NCBI RefSeq assembly: GCF_000382045.1
Contig: NZ_KB907459.1
Coordinates: 169,708 to 233,707, forward strand
Reading direction: 5' to 3'
Length of the DNA: 64,000 nt
Source: Variovorax atrisoli 110B
GTDB taxonomy: Bacteria > Pseudomonadota > Gammaproteobacteria > Burkholderiales > Burkholderiaceae_C
Shown one piece after another: positions 1-8,407 of this stretch. Numbering within the stretch: position 1 is the first letter of the stretch; every line of letters begins with the position of its first letter. The position numbers were made by a program, and so were the translations under genes. Below the pieces are notes generated by a model, which saw only the letters and a program-made list of their open reading frames with translations, did no database searches and was not told where the DNA came from.

Positions 1-1544
1 GACAGATCTACCCCAACTGGGAGCTCTGCATCGCAGACGACGCGTCCCCCTCGGCAGAGGTGCGCGAGATCCTCAAGTCGTACAGCGAGAGCGACCCGCG
101 CATCAAGGTGGTGTTCCGCCCGAAGAACGGCCATATCTCGGCGGCTTCCAACAGCGCTCTCGAACTGGTCTCCGGCCCCTGGGTCGCGCTCATGGACCAC
201 GACGACCTGCTGCCGGCCCATGCGCTTTTCTGGGTGGCCGACTGCATCGCTGCTCACCCCGACGTCAAGCTGATCTACTCGGACGAGGACAAGGTCGACG
301 AGGGCGGCCACCGCTTCGGGCCCTATTTCAAGTCCGACTGGAACGTCGATCTCTTCCGTTCGCAGAACATGTTCAGCCACCTGGGCGTGCTCTCGACCGA
401 GCTCATGCGCTCGGTCGGTGGCTTCCGCGTGGGCATGGAAGGCTCGCAGGACTGGGACCTGGTGCTGCGCTGCATGGAGCGCGTCGAGCCCGGCCAGATC
501 CGCCACATTCCGCGCGTGCTGTATCACTGGCGCGTGCACGTCGAAAGCACGGCCAAGTCGATGAATGCCAAGCCCTACGCTGCCATCGCGGGCGAGCGGG
601 CGCTGAACGAGCACTTCGAGCGCACCGGCGTGCGGGCCACGGCCGAGCACCTCGATTTCGGCTATCGCGTGCATTACGCCTTGCCCGATGTCTTACCGTT
701 GGTTTCGGTGATCATCCCCACGCGAAACGCGCTGCAGCTCACGCGGCAGTGCGTGCAGTCGATCCTCGAGAAGACCAGCTATTCGAACTACGAGATCATC
801 ATCGTCGACAACGGCTCCGATGATCCTGACACCTTGGCCTGGTTCAAGCGCATCGCCGCCGAGAATCCCAAGGTCCGCGTGCTTCGCGATGACCGCGACT
901 TCAACTACGCGGCGCTGAACAACGGCGCCGTGGCGGTGGCCGAGGGCGAACTCGTGGCGCTGGTCAACAACGACATCGAAGTCATCACGCCTGATTGGCT
1001 CAGCGAGATGGTCAGTCTCGCGCTGCAGCCGGGCGTCGGGGCGGTGGGGGCGCGGTTGTGGTTCCCGAACAGGACGCTGCAGCACGCGGGCGTGATCCTC
1101 GGCTTAGGCGGCATTGCCGCCCATTCGCATCGCCGCATGCCGATGGGCCGCGAAGGCTATGCCGGGCGAGCGGCGCTGATCCAGTCGCTCTCTGCCGTCA
1201 CCGCAGCCTGCCTCGTGATTCGCAAGAGCCACTACCTGGAGGTCGGCGGGCTCGACGAGGTCCACCTGAAGGAGTCCTTCAACGACATCGACTTCTGCCT
1301 GCGGTTGCGCGAGATTGGCCTGCGCAACGTGTGGACGCCCTATGCAGAGCTGTTCCACCACGAATCCGCGACCCGCGCCAAGGATGTCTCGCCGCAGAAG
1401 CAGGCCCAGTTCCAGGAAGAGGCGGCCTACATGCACAAGCGATGGGGCGACTTGATCCAGAACGACCCTGCCTACAGCCCCAACCTCATGCTGGCCCGGG
1501 AGGACTTCAGCTACGCCTGGCCCCCCCGCCTGGCGCCGGTCTGA
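1..1544 (+). CDS. tandem-domain family 2 glycosyltransferase, 5' end outside window
   Basis: Glycosyltransferase of the GT2 (GT-A fold) superfamily, expected to act at the cytoplasmic side of the inner membrane in building a surface polysaccharide. The frame is open from base 3 with no start in the window, so the gene is cut by the window edge; 513 codons are visible. Two GT2 domains follow one another. The first lacks its opening strand but keeps a DHDD metal/nucleotide-sugar motif near visible residue 65. The second begins near residue 234 with VSVIIPTRN and has a VNND motif where the DxD usually lies. Tandem GT2 proteins are common in LPS or capsule loci. The next glycosyltransferase gene starts 10 bases after the stop, so the two are probably co-transcribed. 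Sugar donor and acceptor cannot be deduced. Confidence 0.88.
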   Translation, partial: QIYPNWELCIADDASPSAEVREILKSYSESDPRIKVVFRPKNGHISAASNSALELVSGPWVALMDHDDLLPAHALFWVADCIAAHPDVKLIYSDEDKVDEGGHRFGPYFKSDWNVDLFRSQNMFSHLGVLSTELMRSVGGFRVGMEGSQDWDLVLRCMERVEPGQIRHIPRVLYHWRVHVESTAKSMNAKPYAAIAGERALNEHFERTGVRATAEHLDFGYRVHYALPDVLPLVSVIIPTRNALQLTRQCVQSILEKTSYSNYEIIIVDNGSDDPDTLAWFKRIAAENPKVRVLRDDRDFNYAALNNGAVAVAEGELVALVNNDIEVITPDWLSEMVSLALQPGVGAVGARLWFPNRTLQHAGVILGLGGIAAHSHRRMPMGREGYAGRAALIQSLSAVTAACLVIRKSHYLEVGGLDEVHLKESFNDIDFCLRLREIGLRNVWTPYAELFHHESATRAKDVSPQKQAQFQEEAAYMHKRWGDLIQNDPAYSPNLMLAREDFSYAWPPRLAPV

Positions 1545-1554
1545 TCGAGGTCCG

Positions 1555-2538
1555 ATGCCCTTCCAGGTCTCCGTCGCCCTCTGCACCCGCAACGGCGCGC
1601 GCTATCTCCCCGAGCAGCTGCGCAGCATCTGCGCGCAGGAGCCGCTGCCGCAAGAGATCGTCGTGTCCGACGATGGCTCCACCGACGACACGCTCGCCGT
1701 CGTGCGTGAGACCCTCGCTCAGTGCGGCGTGGCCGACCGGATCGCGCTGCGCGTGTTCGGCAACTCGCCGCCGCTGGGCGTCACCCGCAATTTCGAGCAG
1801 GCGGTGCGCGCCTGCAGCCACGACCTCATTGCGCTGTGCGATCAGGACGACGTCTGGCACCCCGGGAGGCTGGCGCGCATGGTGGCGCAGTTCGAGGCGC
1901 GGCCCGATCTGCTGCTGCTGCATACCGACGCGCGCCTGGTCGACGGCGATCTGAAGCCGCTGGGTTCCACGCTCTTCCACGCGCTCGAGGTGCAGCCGGC
2001 CGAGCTGGAGGCCATCGCGCGCGGCGAGGCCTTCGGCGTGCTGCTGCGGCGCAATCTCGTGACCGGCGCGACGACGATGTTCCGCAGGACTCTGCTCGAT
2101 GCGGCCCTGCCGTTCTCCCCCGAGTGGGTGCATGACGAATGGCTGGCCGCGGTGGCCGCGGCCACGGGCCGCATGGACGTGCTGCCCGAGCCGACCATCG
2201 ACTATCGCCAGCACGGCAACAACCAGATCGGCGCGCGTCGGCTGACGCTGTCCGAGAAGGTGGCGAAGGCTTTCGTGGAACGGGGCGACAAGCATGTAGC
2301 TCGGCTGCGCCGCGCCGAGGCGCTTCTGCAGCGGCTGCAGCAGCTCGGCGACCGCGTGCGGCCGGGCTGCCTGGATGCGCAGCGCGCCAAGGTCGCGCAC
2401 CAGCGGTTCAGGGCCGGATTGCCGGCGGCGCGTCCGCTGCGCCTGCTGCCGATCCTTCTGGAGGCCGCGCGCGGCCGCTATGCGCGATTCGGCCGCGGCA
2501 AGCAGGCCATCGTGCAGGACGTTCTCGAGCGCGGCTGA
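1555..2538 (+). CDS. family 2 glycosyltransferase
   Basis: A 327-residue single-domain GT2 glycosyltransferase, probably adding one sugar to a lipid-linked polysaccharide in the cytoplasm. The N-terminus VSVALCTRNGARYL and the VSDDGSTDDT stretch (about residues 35-45) are the nucleotide-binding part of the GT-A fold. CDQDDVW near residue 98 is the metal-binding DxD region. Length is normal for rhamnosyltransferase-like members. The ATG at 1555 follows the previous stop by 10 bases with a short GAGG upstream; no better start is seen. It ends 20 bases before a convergent glycosyltransferase gene, which places it at the edge of a polysaccharide gene group. The sugar transferred is unknown. Confidence 0.88.
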   Translation: MPFQVSVALCTRNGARYLPEQLRSICAQEPLPQEIVVSDDGSTDDTLAVVRETLAQCGVADRIALRVFGNSPPLGVTRNFEQAVRACSHDLIALCDQDDVWHPGRLARMVAQFEARPDLLLLHTDARLVDGDLKPLGSTLFHALEVQPAELEAIARGEAFGVLLRRNLVTGATTMFRRTLLDAALPFSPEWVHDEWLAAVAAATGRMDVLPEPTIDYRQHGNNQIGARRLTLSEKVAKAFVERGDKHVARLRRAEALLQRLQQLGDRVRPGCLDAQRAKVAHQRFRAGLPAARPLRLLPILLEAARGRYARFGRGKQAIVQDVLERG

Positions 2539-2558
2539 TCCGCTCCACCGGGGGCCGG

Positions 2559-3308
2559 CTAGCGGCCCTGCAGTCGCAGGTATCGCCAGAAGGAGGCCGA
2601 AAGCCACACCTTCAGCAGGCTGGTCACGTGCCAGTACAGGTACTTCCTGCTGCGGTGGCTCTCGCGCTGCGCGTCGTGACGGGCGAGCAGGTTCTCGCCC
2701 ACCTGCAGCTTCCAGCCCGCGAGCCGGGTGCGGGCGCAGATGTCGAAGTCTTCCCCATACATGAAGAACTTCTCGTCGAAGCCGCCCACCTGCCGGTAGG
2801 CCTCGCTGCGAAACAGCATGAACAGGCCCGGAATCCACGCCGGCACCGTCGGGCGCACGTAGCCGGGCTTCTTTCTTCCGAGGATCTCGAGCGGCGTGAG
2901 CAGCGCCCGGTGCGGCTCGGGCTCGGTCTTGCCGGGCTCCAGGATGCGCGGCGTGAGCAGGCCGGCGTCGGGCGCGGCCTGTGCGAGCAGCGGCGACAGC
3001 ACGTCGCTGTCGAAGCGGATATCCGGGTTCAGCACCAGGAACCACTCGGTGCCGCAGCGCTCGAAGGCCTGGTTGTGATTGGCGCCGAAGCCCTTGGCGC
3101 TCGCGTTCTCGATCCGCTCCACCTCGAAGCCCCAGCTGCGGCCGGCGAGCAAGTCGGCCTCGGGGATGTTCAGCGTGAGCAGGACCTTGTCGATGACGGC
3201 GCGGCTGTACCTGTCCAACTGCTCCAGCAGCGGCAGCACCAGCGCGAGCTGGCCGTGGCTCACGATCGAAATGGTGATGGGATGGCGGGAGGAGGGGGGC
3301 GTGGGCAT
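2559..3308 (-). CDS. family 2 glycosyltransferase, rhamnosyltransferase-like
   Basis: A 249-residue GT2 glycosyltransferase on the minus strand. It opens with the strand ISIVSHGQ and carries the motif VLNPDIRF (about residues 93-100), which in WbbL-like rhamnosyltransferases holds the metal-binding aspartate. The C-terminal GGFDEKFFMYGEDFD block (about residues 174-188) is typical of the same group and contains the likely catalytic acid. It points toward the two plus-strand glycosyltransferases and away from the sugar-phosphate transferase 45 bases beyond its start, so it sits inside a polysaccharide locus but is transcribed separately. It probably adds a deoxyhexose such as rhamnose; that is an analogy, not something the sequence proves. 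Confidence 0.86.
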   Translation of the reverse strand: MPTPPSSRHPITISIVSHGQLALVLPLLEQLDRYSRAVIDKVLLTLNIPEADLLAGRSWGFEVERIENASAKGFGANHNQAFERCGTEWFLVLNPDIRFDSDVLSPLLAQAAPDAGLLTPRILEPGKTEPEPHRALLTPLEILGRKKPGYVRPTVPAWIPGLFMLFRSEAYRQVGGFDEKFFMYGEDFDICARTRLAGWKLQVGENLLARHDAQRESHRSRKYLYWHVTSLLKVWLSASFWRYLRLQGR

Positions 3309-3353
3309 GGTCTAATTTCGCCCGGGAATTCTAGGGTTCCCCAAACCCCACAC

Positions 3354-4451
3354 ATGATTGCTCTGATCGTCATCAGTTTCTTCGTCGCCGCCTTCTCGGT
3401 CCAGGTGTTCATGCGACGTGCACGGCGGCATGCCCGCCTCTACGGCGCCGACATGCCCCAGCGCTTCCACAAGGGCCACGTGCCTCGCCTGGGTGGTGCG
3501 GGCATCCTGCTGGGCATGGGGGCGGCCTGGCTGGCCGCAGGCATCACCGGCACCGATCCGTTCAATGTCTCCTGGCCGGTCACGACCTCGATGCTCACGC
3601 TGGTGTGCATCCTGCCGGCAGTGCTGGGCGGCATCGTTGAAGACGTCACTCAGCGCGTGAAGGTGCGTTACCGGCTGGGGCTGACCATCGGCTCGGCGCT
3701 GCTGGTCTGCTGGCTGCTGGGGCTGGGCGTGGCGCGCACCGGCTTCGAGATGGTCGACGGCTGGCTGGCGATGGTGCCTTACGCCACCGTGCTCTTCGCG
3801 GCCCTGGCCATCGGCGGGCTGCCTCATGCCTTCAACATCATCGACGGCTACAACGGGCTCGCGGGCACGGTCGCGGTGCTGGTCTGCCTGGCGATCTCGC
3901 ACGTGGCGCTGCAGGTGGGCGACCGGCAGCTGGCCGCCATGGTGATCTGCCTGGTCGGCGCCACCTTCGGCTTCCTGGTGTGGAACTACCCGCGCGGCAA
4001 GATCTTCGCCGGCGACGGCGGCGCCTACGTCTGGGGCATGGTGATCGCCGTGGCCTGCGTGACGCTGGTGCAGCGCCACCGCGTGGTGTCGCCGTGGTTC
4101 CCGATGCTGCTGCTGATCTACCCGGTGTGGGAGACGCTGTTCTCCATCTACCGCAAGCTGGCGCGCGGGCAGTCGCCCGGCACGGCCGACGCGCTGCACT
4201 TCCACCAGCTGATCTTCCGCCGCATCGTGCGCGTGGCCTTCGCGGACGACGAGGCCCGGCAGCTGCTGGCGCGCAACAACCGCACCTCGCCCTACCTGTG
4301 GATGTTCGCAGCCCTGTCGGTGGTGCCGGCGGTGCTGTTCTGGAACAACACCATCGTGCTGATGTTCTTCTGCCTGCTGTTCGTGACCACCTACGTGGGG
4401 GCGTACCTGATGATCGTGCGCTTCAAGGTCCCGCGCTGGCTGCGGCCGTGA
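3354..4451 (+). CDS. MraY/WecA-like polyprenyl-phosphate sugar-1-phosphate transferase
   Basis: Integral inner-membrane enzyme of the GT4/MraY family that transfers a sugar-1-phosphate from a UDP-sugar to a polyprenyl phosphate, the first step of O-antigen or related polysaccharide synthesis. The ATG at 3354 gives 365 residues that open directly in a hydrophobic helix; the frame is open further upstream but without a plausible start. About ten membrane helices are visible. Family motifs present are PRLGG (near residue 44), FNIIDGYNGLAG (near 162) with the catalytic aspartate, and IFAGDGGAY (near 218). Length and motifs match WbpL/WecA-type enzymes rather than MraY itself. It lies divergent from one glycosyltransferase gene and upstream of argB, separated from the latter by a dispersed repeat. 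Confidence 0.88.
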   Translation: MIALIVISFFVAAFSVQVFMRRARRHARLYGADMPQRFHKGHVPRLGGAGILLGMGAAWLAAGITGTDPFNVSWPVTTSMLTLVCILPAVLGGIVEDVTQRVKVRYRLGLTIGSALLVCWLLGLGVARTGFEMVDGWLAMVPYATVLFAALAIGGLPHAFNIIDGYNGLAGTVAVLVCLAISHVALQVGDRQLAAMVICLVGATFGFLVWNYPRGKIFAGDGGAYVWGMVIAVACVTLVQRHRVVSPWFPMLLLIYPVWETLFSIYRKLARGQSPGTADALHFHQLIFRRIVRVAFADDEARQLLARNNRTSPYLWMFAALSVVPAVLFWNNTIVLMFFCLLFVTTYVGAYLMIVRFKVPRWLRP

Positions 4452-4460
4452 ACAGGCACG

Positions 4461-4556
4461 CCCCCAGGCTTCGCGCACTTCGTGTCGCCGCGCCAACCCC
4501 TCGCCCGGGGGCAACACCGGTGGCCCGGCAAGGCCGGCTCCCCGGTGTTGCCCGCG
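4461..4556 (+). repeat. dispersed three-hairpin repeat, copy 1 of 5
   Basis: A roughly 95-base element directly after the sugar-phosphate transferase stop. It shares an ordered set of blocks with four other places in the window: CTTCGCGCACTTCGTGTCGC, a C-run/G-run hairpin, a stem AACACCGG/CCGGTGTT, and an inner CCGGC/GCCGG hairpin. The same-strand gene argB follows. Function unknown; resembles the hairpin intergenic repeats common in Comamonadaceae. Confidence 0.8.
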
Positions 4557-4635
4557 CAGTCAGTCGGCTGTCACCGGGATTGCGCGAGAATTTGAGCCTC
4601 ACCTGATCGTCCACCGCTTTGGAGCCTGACCGCCC

Positions 4636-5529
4636 ATGACCGACCCCGTCCTCAACATCCCCCCGCGCGACAAGGCCGAGATCCTGGCCCAGGCGCTGCC
4701 GTACATCCGCAAGTTCCACGGCAAGACCATCGTCATCAAGTACGGCGGCAACGCCATGACCGACCCGGCGCTGCAGGCCGACTTCGCCGAAGACGTGGTG
4801 CTGCTGAAGCTGGTGGGCATGAACCCGGTGGTGGTGCACGGCGGCGGCCCGCAGATCGAGGCGGCGCTCAACCGCCTGGGCAAGAAGGGCAGCTTCATCC
4901 AGGGCATGCGCGTGACCGACGCCGAGACCATGGAAGTCGTCGAATGGGTGCTGGCCGGCGAGGTGCAGCAGGACATCGTGGGCTTGATCAACCAGGCCGG
5001 CGGCAAGGCCGTGGGCCTGACCGGTCGCGACGGCGGCCTGATCCGCGCGCAGAAGCTCAAGATGGCCGACCGCAACGATCCCAACGTGCACCACGACGTC
5101 GGCCAGGTCGGCGACATCGTCTCCATCGACCCCAGCGTGGTCAAGGCGCTGCAGGACGACGCCTTCATCCCGGTGGTCAGCCCCATCGGCTTCGGCGAGG
5201 AGAACGAGAGCTACAACATCAACGCCGACGTCGTCGCCGGCAAGCTGGCCACCGTGCTCAAGGCCGAGAAGCTCATGCTGCTGACCAACACGCCCGGCGT
5301 GCTCGACAAGGACGGCAAGCTGCTCACCAACCTCAGCGCCCGCGAGATCGACGACCTGTTCGCCGACGGCACCATCTCCGGCGGCATGCTGCCGAAGATC
5401 GAAGGTGCGCTCGACGCGGCCAAGAGCGGCGTGAACGCGGTGCACATCATCGACGGCCGCGTGCCGCACGCGATGCTGCTGGAGATCCTGACCGACCAGG
5501 CCTACGGCACGATGATCCGCGCCCGTTGA
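4636..5529 (+). CDS. argB: acetylglutamate kinase
   Basis: ArgB phosphorylates N-acetyl-L-glutamate with ATP, the second step of arginine biosynthesis, in the cytoplasm. The 297-residue protein has the amino acid kinase fold: VIKYGGNAM (about residues 35-43) supplies the phosphate-binding lysine and glycines, and VVHGGGPQI (about 72-80) binds the substrate. The C-terminal region with SGGMLPKIEGALDA carries the second catalytic lysine. Length matches bacterial ArgB. The ATG at 4636 follows the GAGCCTGACC region with a weak ribosome site; the protein begins like other burkholderial ArgB. The slmA-like gene starts 68 bases downstream, a gene order usual in Comamonadaceae. No other arginine genes are in the window. 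Confidence 0.96.
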   Translation: MTDPVLNIPPRDKAEILAQALPYIRKFHGKTIVIKYGGNAMTDPALQADFAEDVVLLKLVGMNPVVVHGGGPQIEAALNRLGKKGSFIQGMRVTDAETMEVVEWVLAGEVQQDIVGLINQAGGKAVGLTGRDGGLIRAQKLKMADRNDPNVHHDVGQVGDIVSIDPSVVKALQDDAFIPVVSPIGFGEENESYNINADVVAGKLATVLKAEKLMLLTNTPGVLDKDGKLLTNLSAREIDDLFADGTISGGMLPKIEGALDAAKSGVNAVHIIDGRVPHAMLLEILTDQAYGTMIRAR

Positions 5530-5565
5530 GGCCGGCGTGGGCGCGCGCTCACTGCGCTGTGCGAG

Positions 5566-5577
5566 AATCAATTGATT
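5566..5577. promoter_or_regulatory. 12-base AT-rich palindrome before slmA
   Basis: The sequence AATCAATTGATT is a perfect 12-base palindrome 20 bases before the slmA start codon, AT-rich against a very GC-rich background. It could be an operator or overlap the slmA promoter. It does not resemble the known SlmA chromosomal binding site of E. coli, so autoregulation is only a guess. Confidence 0.3.
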
Positions 5578-5597
5578 ACATCTTTGCACGCGCTCCC

Positions 5598-6251
5598 ATG
5601 CAGAACGAAGAGACGACCAGTGCTTCCGGCGTAGAGACTCCTGCGGAAACGACCACTCCCCCGGCGCGCAAGCGCCCCAAGCCGGGCGAGCGGCGCGTGC
5701 AGATCCTGCAGGCGCTCGCCTCCATGCTGGAGCAGCCGGGCGCCGAGCGGGTCACCACTGCCGCGCTGGCCGCGCGGCTCGAAGTGAGCGAGGCCGCGCT
5801 CTATCGCCATTTCGCGAGCAAGGCCCAGATGTTCGAGGGCCTGATCGACTTCATCGAGCAGAGCGTCTTCACGCTGGTCAACCAGATCCTCGAGCGCGAG
5901 GGCGCCACCGGCGCCCAGCAGGCCGCCCGCATCCTCACGCTGCTCGTGCAGTTCGCAGAGCGCAATCCCGGCATGACCCGCGTCATGGTGGGCGACGCGC
6001 TGGTCTACGAGAACGAGCGCCTCCAGCAGCGCATGAACCAGTTCTTCGACAAGATCGAATCCACGCTGCGCCAGGTGCTTCGCGGGGCCGCCGCGGCCGA
6101 CGGCTCGGCCACGCCCAGCGTCGACGCGCAGGTGCGCGCAGCGGCGCTCACCGCCTTCGTGGTGGGGCAGCTGCAGCGCTTCGCGCGCTCGGGCTTCCGC
6201 CGCGCGCCTTCCGAGCACCTGGAAGCGACGATCGCGCTGATCGTCCGATAG
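5598..6251 (+). CDS. slmA: TetR-fold nucleoid occlusion factor
   Basis: SlmA-type DNA-binding protein that, in the characterised gammaproteobacterial case, sits on chromosomal sites and blocks FtsZ polymerisation over the nucleoid. The ATG at 5598 gives 217 residues; reading the same frame further upstream would run through argB in another frame and is not credible. A flexible N-terminal tail (residues 1-28) precedes a TetR helix-turn-helix (about 30-77) containing TTAALAARLEVSEAALYRHF, the sequence expected for SlmA. The rest is an all-helical dimerisation domain with NPGMTRVMVGDALVYENERL near residue 121, again SlmA-like. It follows argB as in other Comamonadaceae. A generic TetR regulator is the alternative, but the recognition helix favours SlmA. 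Confidence 0.85.
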   Translation: MQNEETTSASGVETPAETTTPPARKRPKPGERRVQILQALASMLEQPGAERVTTAALAARLEVSEAALYRHFASKAQMFEGLIDFIEQSVFTLVNQILEREGATGAQQAARILTLLVQFAERNPGMTRVMVGDALVYENERLQQRMNQFFDKIESTLRQVLRGAAAADGSATPSVDAQVRAAALTAFVVGQLQRFARSGFRRAPSEHLEATIALIVR

Positions 6252-6318
6252 GGGTACCCCGCAGGCCGCCGGCAGGCTCGCATCGAGCGCCTCCGGCGCA
6301 GTAGCATCGTTCAGCCCT

Positions 6319-6338
6319 TGCCGCCAGTCCTGGCGGCA
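6319..6338. other. 9-base-pair hairpin upstream of the DMT transporter gene
   Basis: TGCCGCCAG and CTGGCGGCA form a perfect inverted repeat with a 2-base loop in the 185-base gap between slmA and the transporter gene. No T-run follows, so it is not a normal intrinsic terminator. It may end slmA transcription in a factor-assisted way or be part of a leader. Nothing else recognisable is in this gap. Confidence 0.35.
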
Positions 6339-6436
6339 GGCCGATGTTCGCGGTTGCCTCCACGGAGGTCGCATGAGCCATGGCGCGGTAGCTTGCCTGT
6401 GTCCGATGGAGCCTCGCTCTTCGCGGGTGCGTGCTC

Positions 6437-7336
6437 ATGCCTGACGCGACGCGCGGCGACGGCCTGCGGACCATCCTCCTGACGGCGATCGCCATGCTGG
6501 CGTTTGCCGCAAATTCGCTGCTTTGCCGGCTCGCGCTGCAACGCAGGGGCATCGACCCGGCGAGCTTCGGCAGCGTCAGGCTCCTGGCGGGCGCGCTCAT
6601 GCTGGGGCTTCTCGTGCGTCTCAGGGCGCAGCTGGCCGCTTCGTCGGCTCCGCCGGTCCGCGCGGACTGGCTGGCGGCCGTCATGCTGTTCGGCTATGTC
6701 GCCTTCTTTTCCTTTGCTTACCTCAGCCTGTCGGCGGGTACGGGAGCGCTGATCCTGTTCGGCGCGGTCCAGCTGACGATGTTCGGCGCGGGCCTGCGAT
6801 CTGGCAGCGAGCGCTTCGGGGCGCCCGGATGGTTCGGCTTTTCCATGGCGGTCGGCGGGCTGGTCTACCTGGTGTCGCCGGGGATCGCCGCTCCGCCGCC
6901 GCTGGGCGCCCTGCTGATGGCCGCCGCAGGCGTGGCCTGGGGCGTGTATTCGCTGCGGGGCAGGGGCGTGGCCGATCCGCTGGCCGCGACCGCGCGCAAC
7001 TTCACGCGGGCCCTGCCGCTGGCACTGGCGCTGAGTCTGGTGTTCGCAGTCGAGGCGCATGCCGATGTGCATGCCGATGCGATGGGGCTCGTGCTTGCCG
7101 TCGCCTCCGGCGCGCTGACCTCGGGGCTCGGCTATGCGGTCTGGTACGCGGTGCTGGGGCGCCTCGGCGCGATGCGCGCCGCCACCGTGCAACTGTCGGT
7201 TCCGCTGTTGGCCGCATTCGGTGGCGTGCTGTTCCTGTCGGAAGCGATCACGCCGCGGCTGGCCGTGGCTTCCATCGCGATCCTGGGCGGCATCGCGCTC
7301 GTGCTCGGCCAGAAGGCGCGAAGCGCCCGTCCGTAG
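6437..7336 (+). CDS. EamA/DMT-superfamily membrane transporter
   Basis: Predicted inner-membrane exporter or permease of the drug/metabolite transporter superfamily with two EamA repeats. The ATG at 6437 gives 299 residues; a GTG two codons earlier is equally in frame. Ten hydrophobic helices alternate with short loops, each half of about 140 residues, and the second half ends with the usual basic tail after GGIALVLGQKARSARP. Members move amino acids or other small metabolites, but the substrate cannot be read from sequence. It is not obviously in an operon: slmA lies 185 bases upstream and a convergent dehydrogenase gene ends 10 bases downstream. Confidence 0.82.
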   Translation: MPDATRGDGLRTILLTAIAMLAFAANSLLCRLALQRRGIDPASFGSVRLLAGALMLGLLVRLRAQLAASSAPPVRADWLAAVMLFGYVAFFSFAYLSLSAGTGALILFGAVQLTMFGAGLRSGSERFGAPGWFGFSMAVGGLVYLVSPGIAAPPPLGALLMAAAGVAWGVYSLRGRGVADPLAATARNFTRALPLALALSLVFAVEAHADVHADAMGLVLAVASGALTSGLGYAVWYAVLGRLGAMRAATVQLSVPLLAAFGGVLFLSEAITPRLAVASIAILGGIALVLGQKARSARP

Positions 7337-7345
7337 GCTGGCTGG

Positions 7346-8404
7346 CTACGAGACCTGCACGCCCACCTTCGCCCCCGCCGCGACGATCTCTCCCCACGTC
7401 GCATCGTCCACCCAGATCCCCTCCTTGCGCCGTGCCACGCGCGCCTTGCGCTCCGGCTCGCCCGCGATCTGCACTTCGTCGAAGCCCTGTCCGGGCGGGC
7501 TCTGCCGCAGCCAGCCGACGAACTCCCGGGCCTCCTCGTCGAAGGACTTCTGCGTGCCCAGCTTCGCCGGATCGATCAGCACCGTGAGCATGCCGTTGAG
7601 CACCGTGCGTGCCGTGTCCGCCTGCCGATGCCAGGTGCCGCCGCCGGTGAGGGCGCCGCCGAGCAGCTCGCAGGCCACCGCCATGCCGTAGCCCTTGTGC
7701 TCGCCGAAGGTCATGAGCGCGCCGAAGAGGCCGTTGCCCTGCGGCACCACCACCACGCCCGGGTCGTTGGTCGGCGCGCCGTTCTCGTCGATGAGGTAGC
7801 CGTCGGGCACGCGCTCGCCCTTGTTGTGCGCCACGCGCATCTTTCCCTGCGCCACGCGGCTGGTCGCGTAGTCGAGCACGAAGGGCTCCGCGCCCGCGAG
7901 CGGAATGCCGATGCAGCACGGATTGGTGCCGAAGCGCCCGTCGCCGCCGCCCCAGGGCGCGACCACCGGCCGCGAGAGCACGTTGACGAAATGCATCGAC
8001 ACCAGCCCCTGCGCCGTCGCCATCTCCGCGAAGTGCCCGATGCGCCCCAGGTGGTGCGCATGAGACAGCGTGAAGATGCAGCTGCCGTGCTGCTTCGCCC
8101 GCGCGATGCCCAGCTCCATCGCCTGCACGCCGACGATCTGGCCGTAGCCGTGCTGGCCGTCCAGGCCCATCAGCGTGCCGATGTCGAGGTTCACGCGCAC
8201 CGCGGCGTTCGGCTTCAGGCCGCCTTCGGCCACCGCGTCGACATAGCGCGGCAGCATGCCCACGCCGTGCGAGTCGTGCCCGCTCAGGTTTGCCAGCACC
8301 AGGTTGGCCGCCACCTGCTGTGCCTCGGCGGGCGAGCTGCCCGCGGCTTCGAGGATGCGGGCGACGGTGGCCTGCAGGTGGTCGGCCTTGAGCGTATGGG
8401 ACAT
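7346..8404 (-). CDS. Ldh/malate-lactate dehydrogenase family oxidoreductase
   Basis: NAD(P)-dependent 2-oxoacid/2-hydroxyacid oxidoreductase of the type II malate/L-lactate dehydrogenase family (MdlC/ComC/DpkA fold), cytoplasmic. The 352-residue length is typical. GHDSHGVGMLPRYV (about residues 46-59) contains the conserved catalytic histidine, and SHAHHLGRIGHFAEM (about 117-131) lies in the cofactor-binding region; GEHKGYGMA near residue 230 is also family-typical. It is the last gene of a minus-strand group with an SMP-30 lactonase (3 bases apart) and a UxaA-type dehydratase, under a GntR gene. In that setting it probably handles a hydroxyacid or keto acid made by the sugar-acid pathway. 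The exact substrate is unknown. Confidence 0.85.
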   Translation of the reverse strand: MSHTLKADHLQATVARILEAAGSSPAEAQQVAANLVLANLSGHDSHGVGMLPRYVDAVAEGGLKPNAAVRVNLDIGTLMGLDGQHGYGQIVGVQAMELGIARAKQHGSCIFTLSHAHHLGRIGHFAEMATAQGLVSMHFVNVLSRPVVAPWGGGDGRFGTNPCCIGIPLAGAEPFVLDYATSRVAQGKMRVAHNKGERVPDGYLIDENGAPTNDPGVVVVPQGNGLFGALMTFGEHKGYGMAVACELLGGALTGGGTWHRQADTARTVLNGMLTVLIDPAKLGTQKSFDEEAREFVGWLRQSPPGQGFDEVQIAGEPERKARVARRKEGIWVDDATWGEIVAAGAKVGVQVS

Positions 8405-8407
8405 GGA

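Noticed and set aside
1507..3045. A 512-codon minus-strand frame across the glycosyltransferase genes
   Set aside because: It overlaps three convincing genes in other frames and has no recognisable domain.
6251..6260. GGGGTACCCC palindrome at the slmA stop
   Set aside because: Perfect but only 10 bases and partly coding; no T-run and no sign of function.
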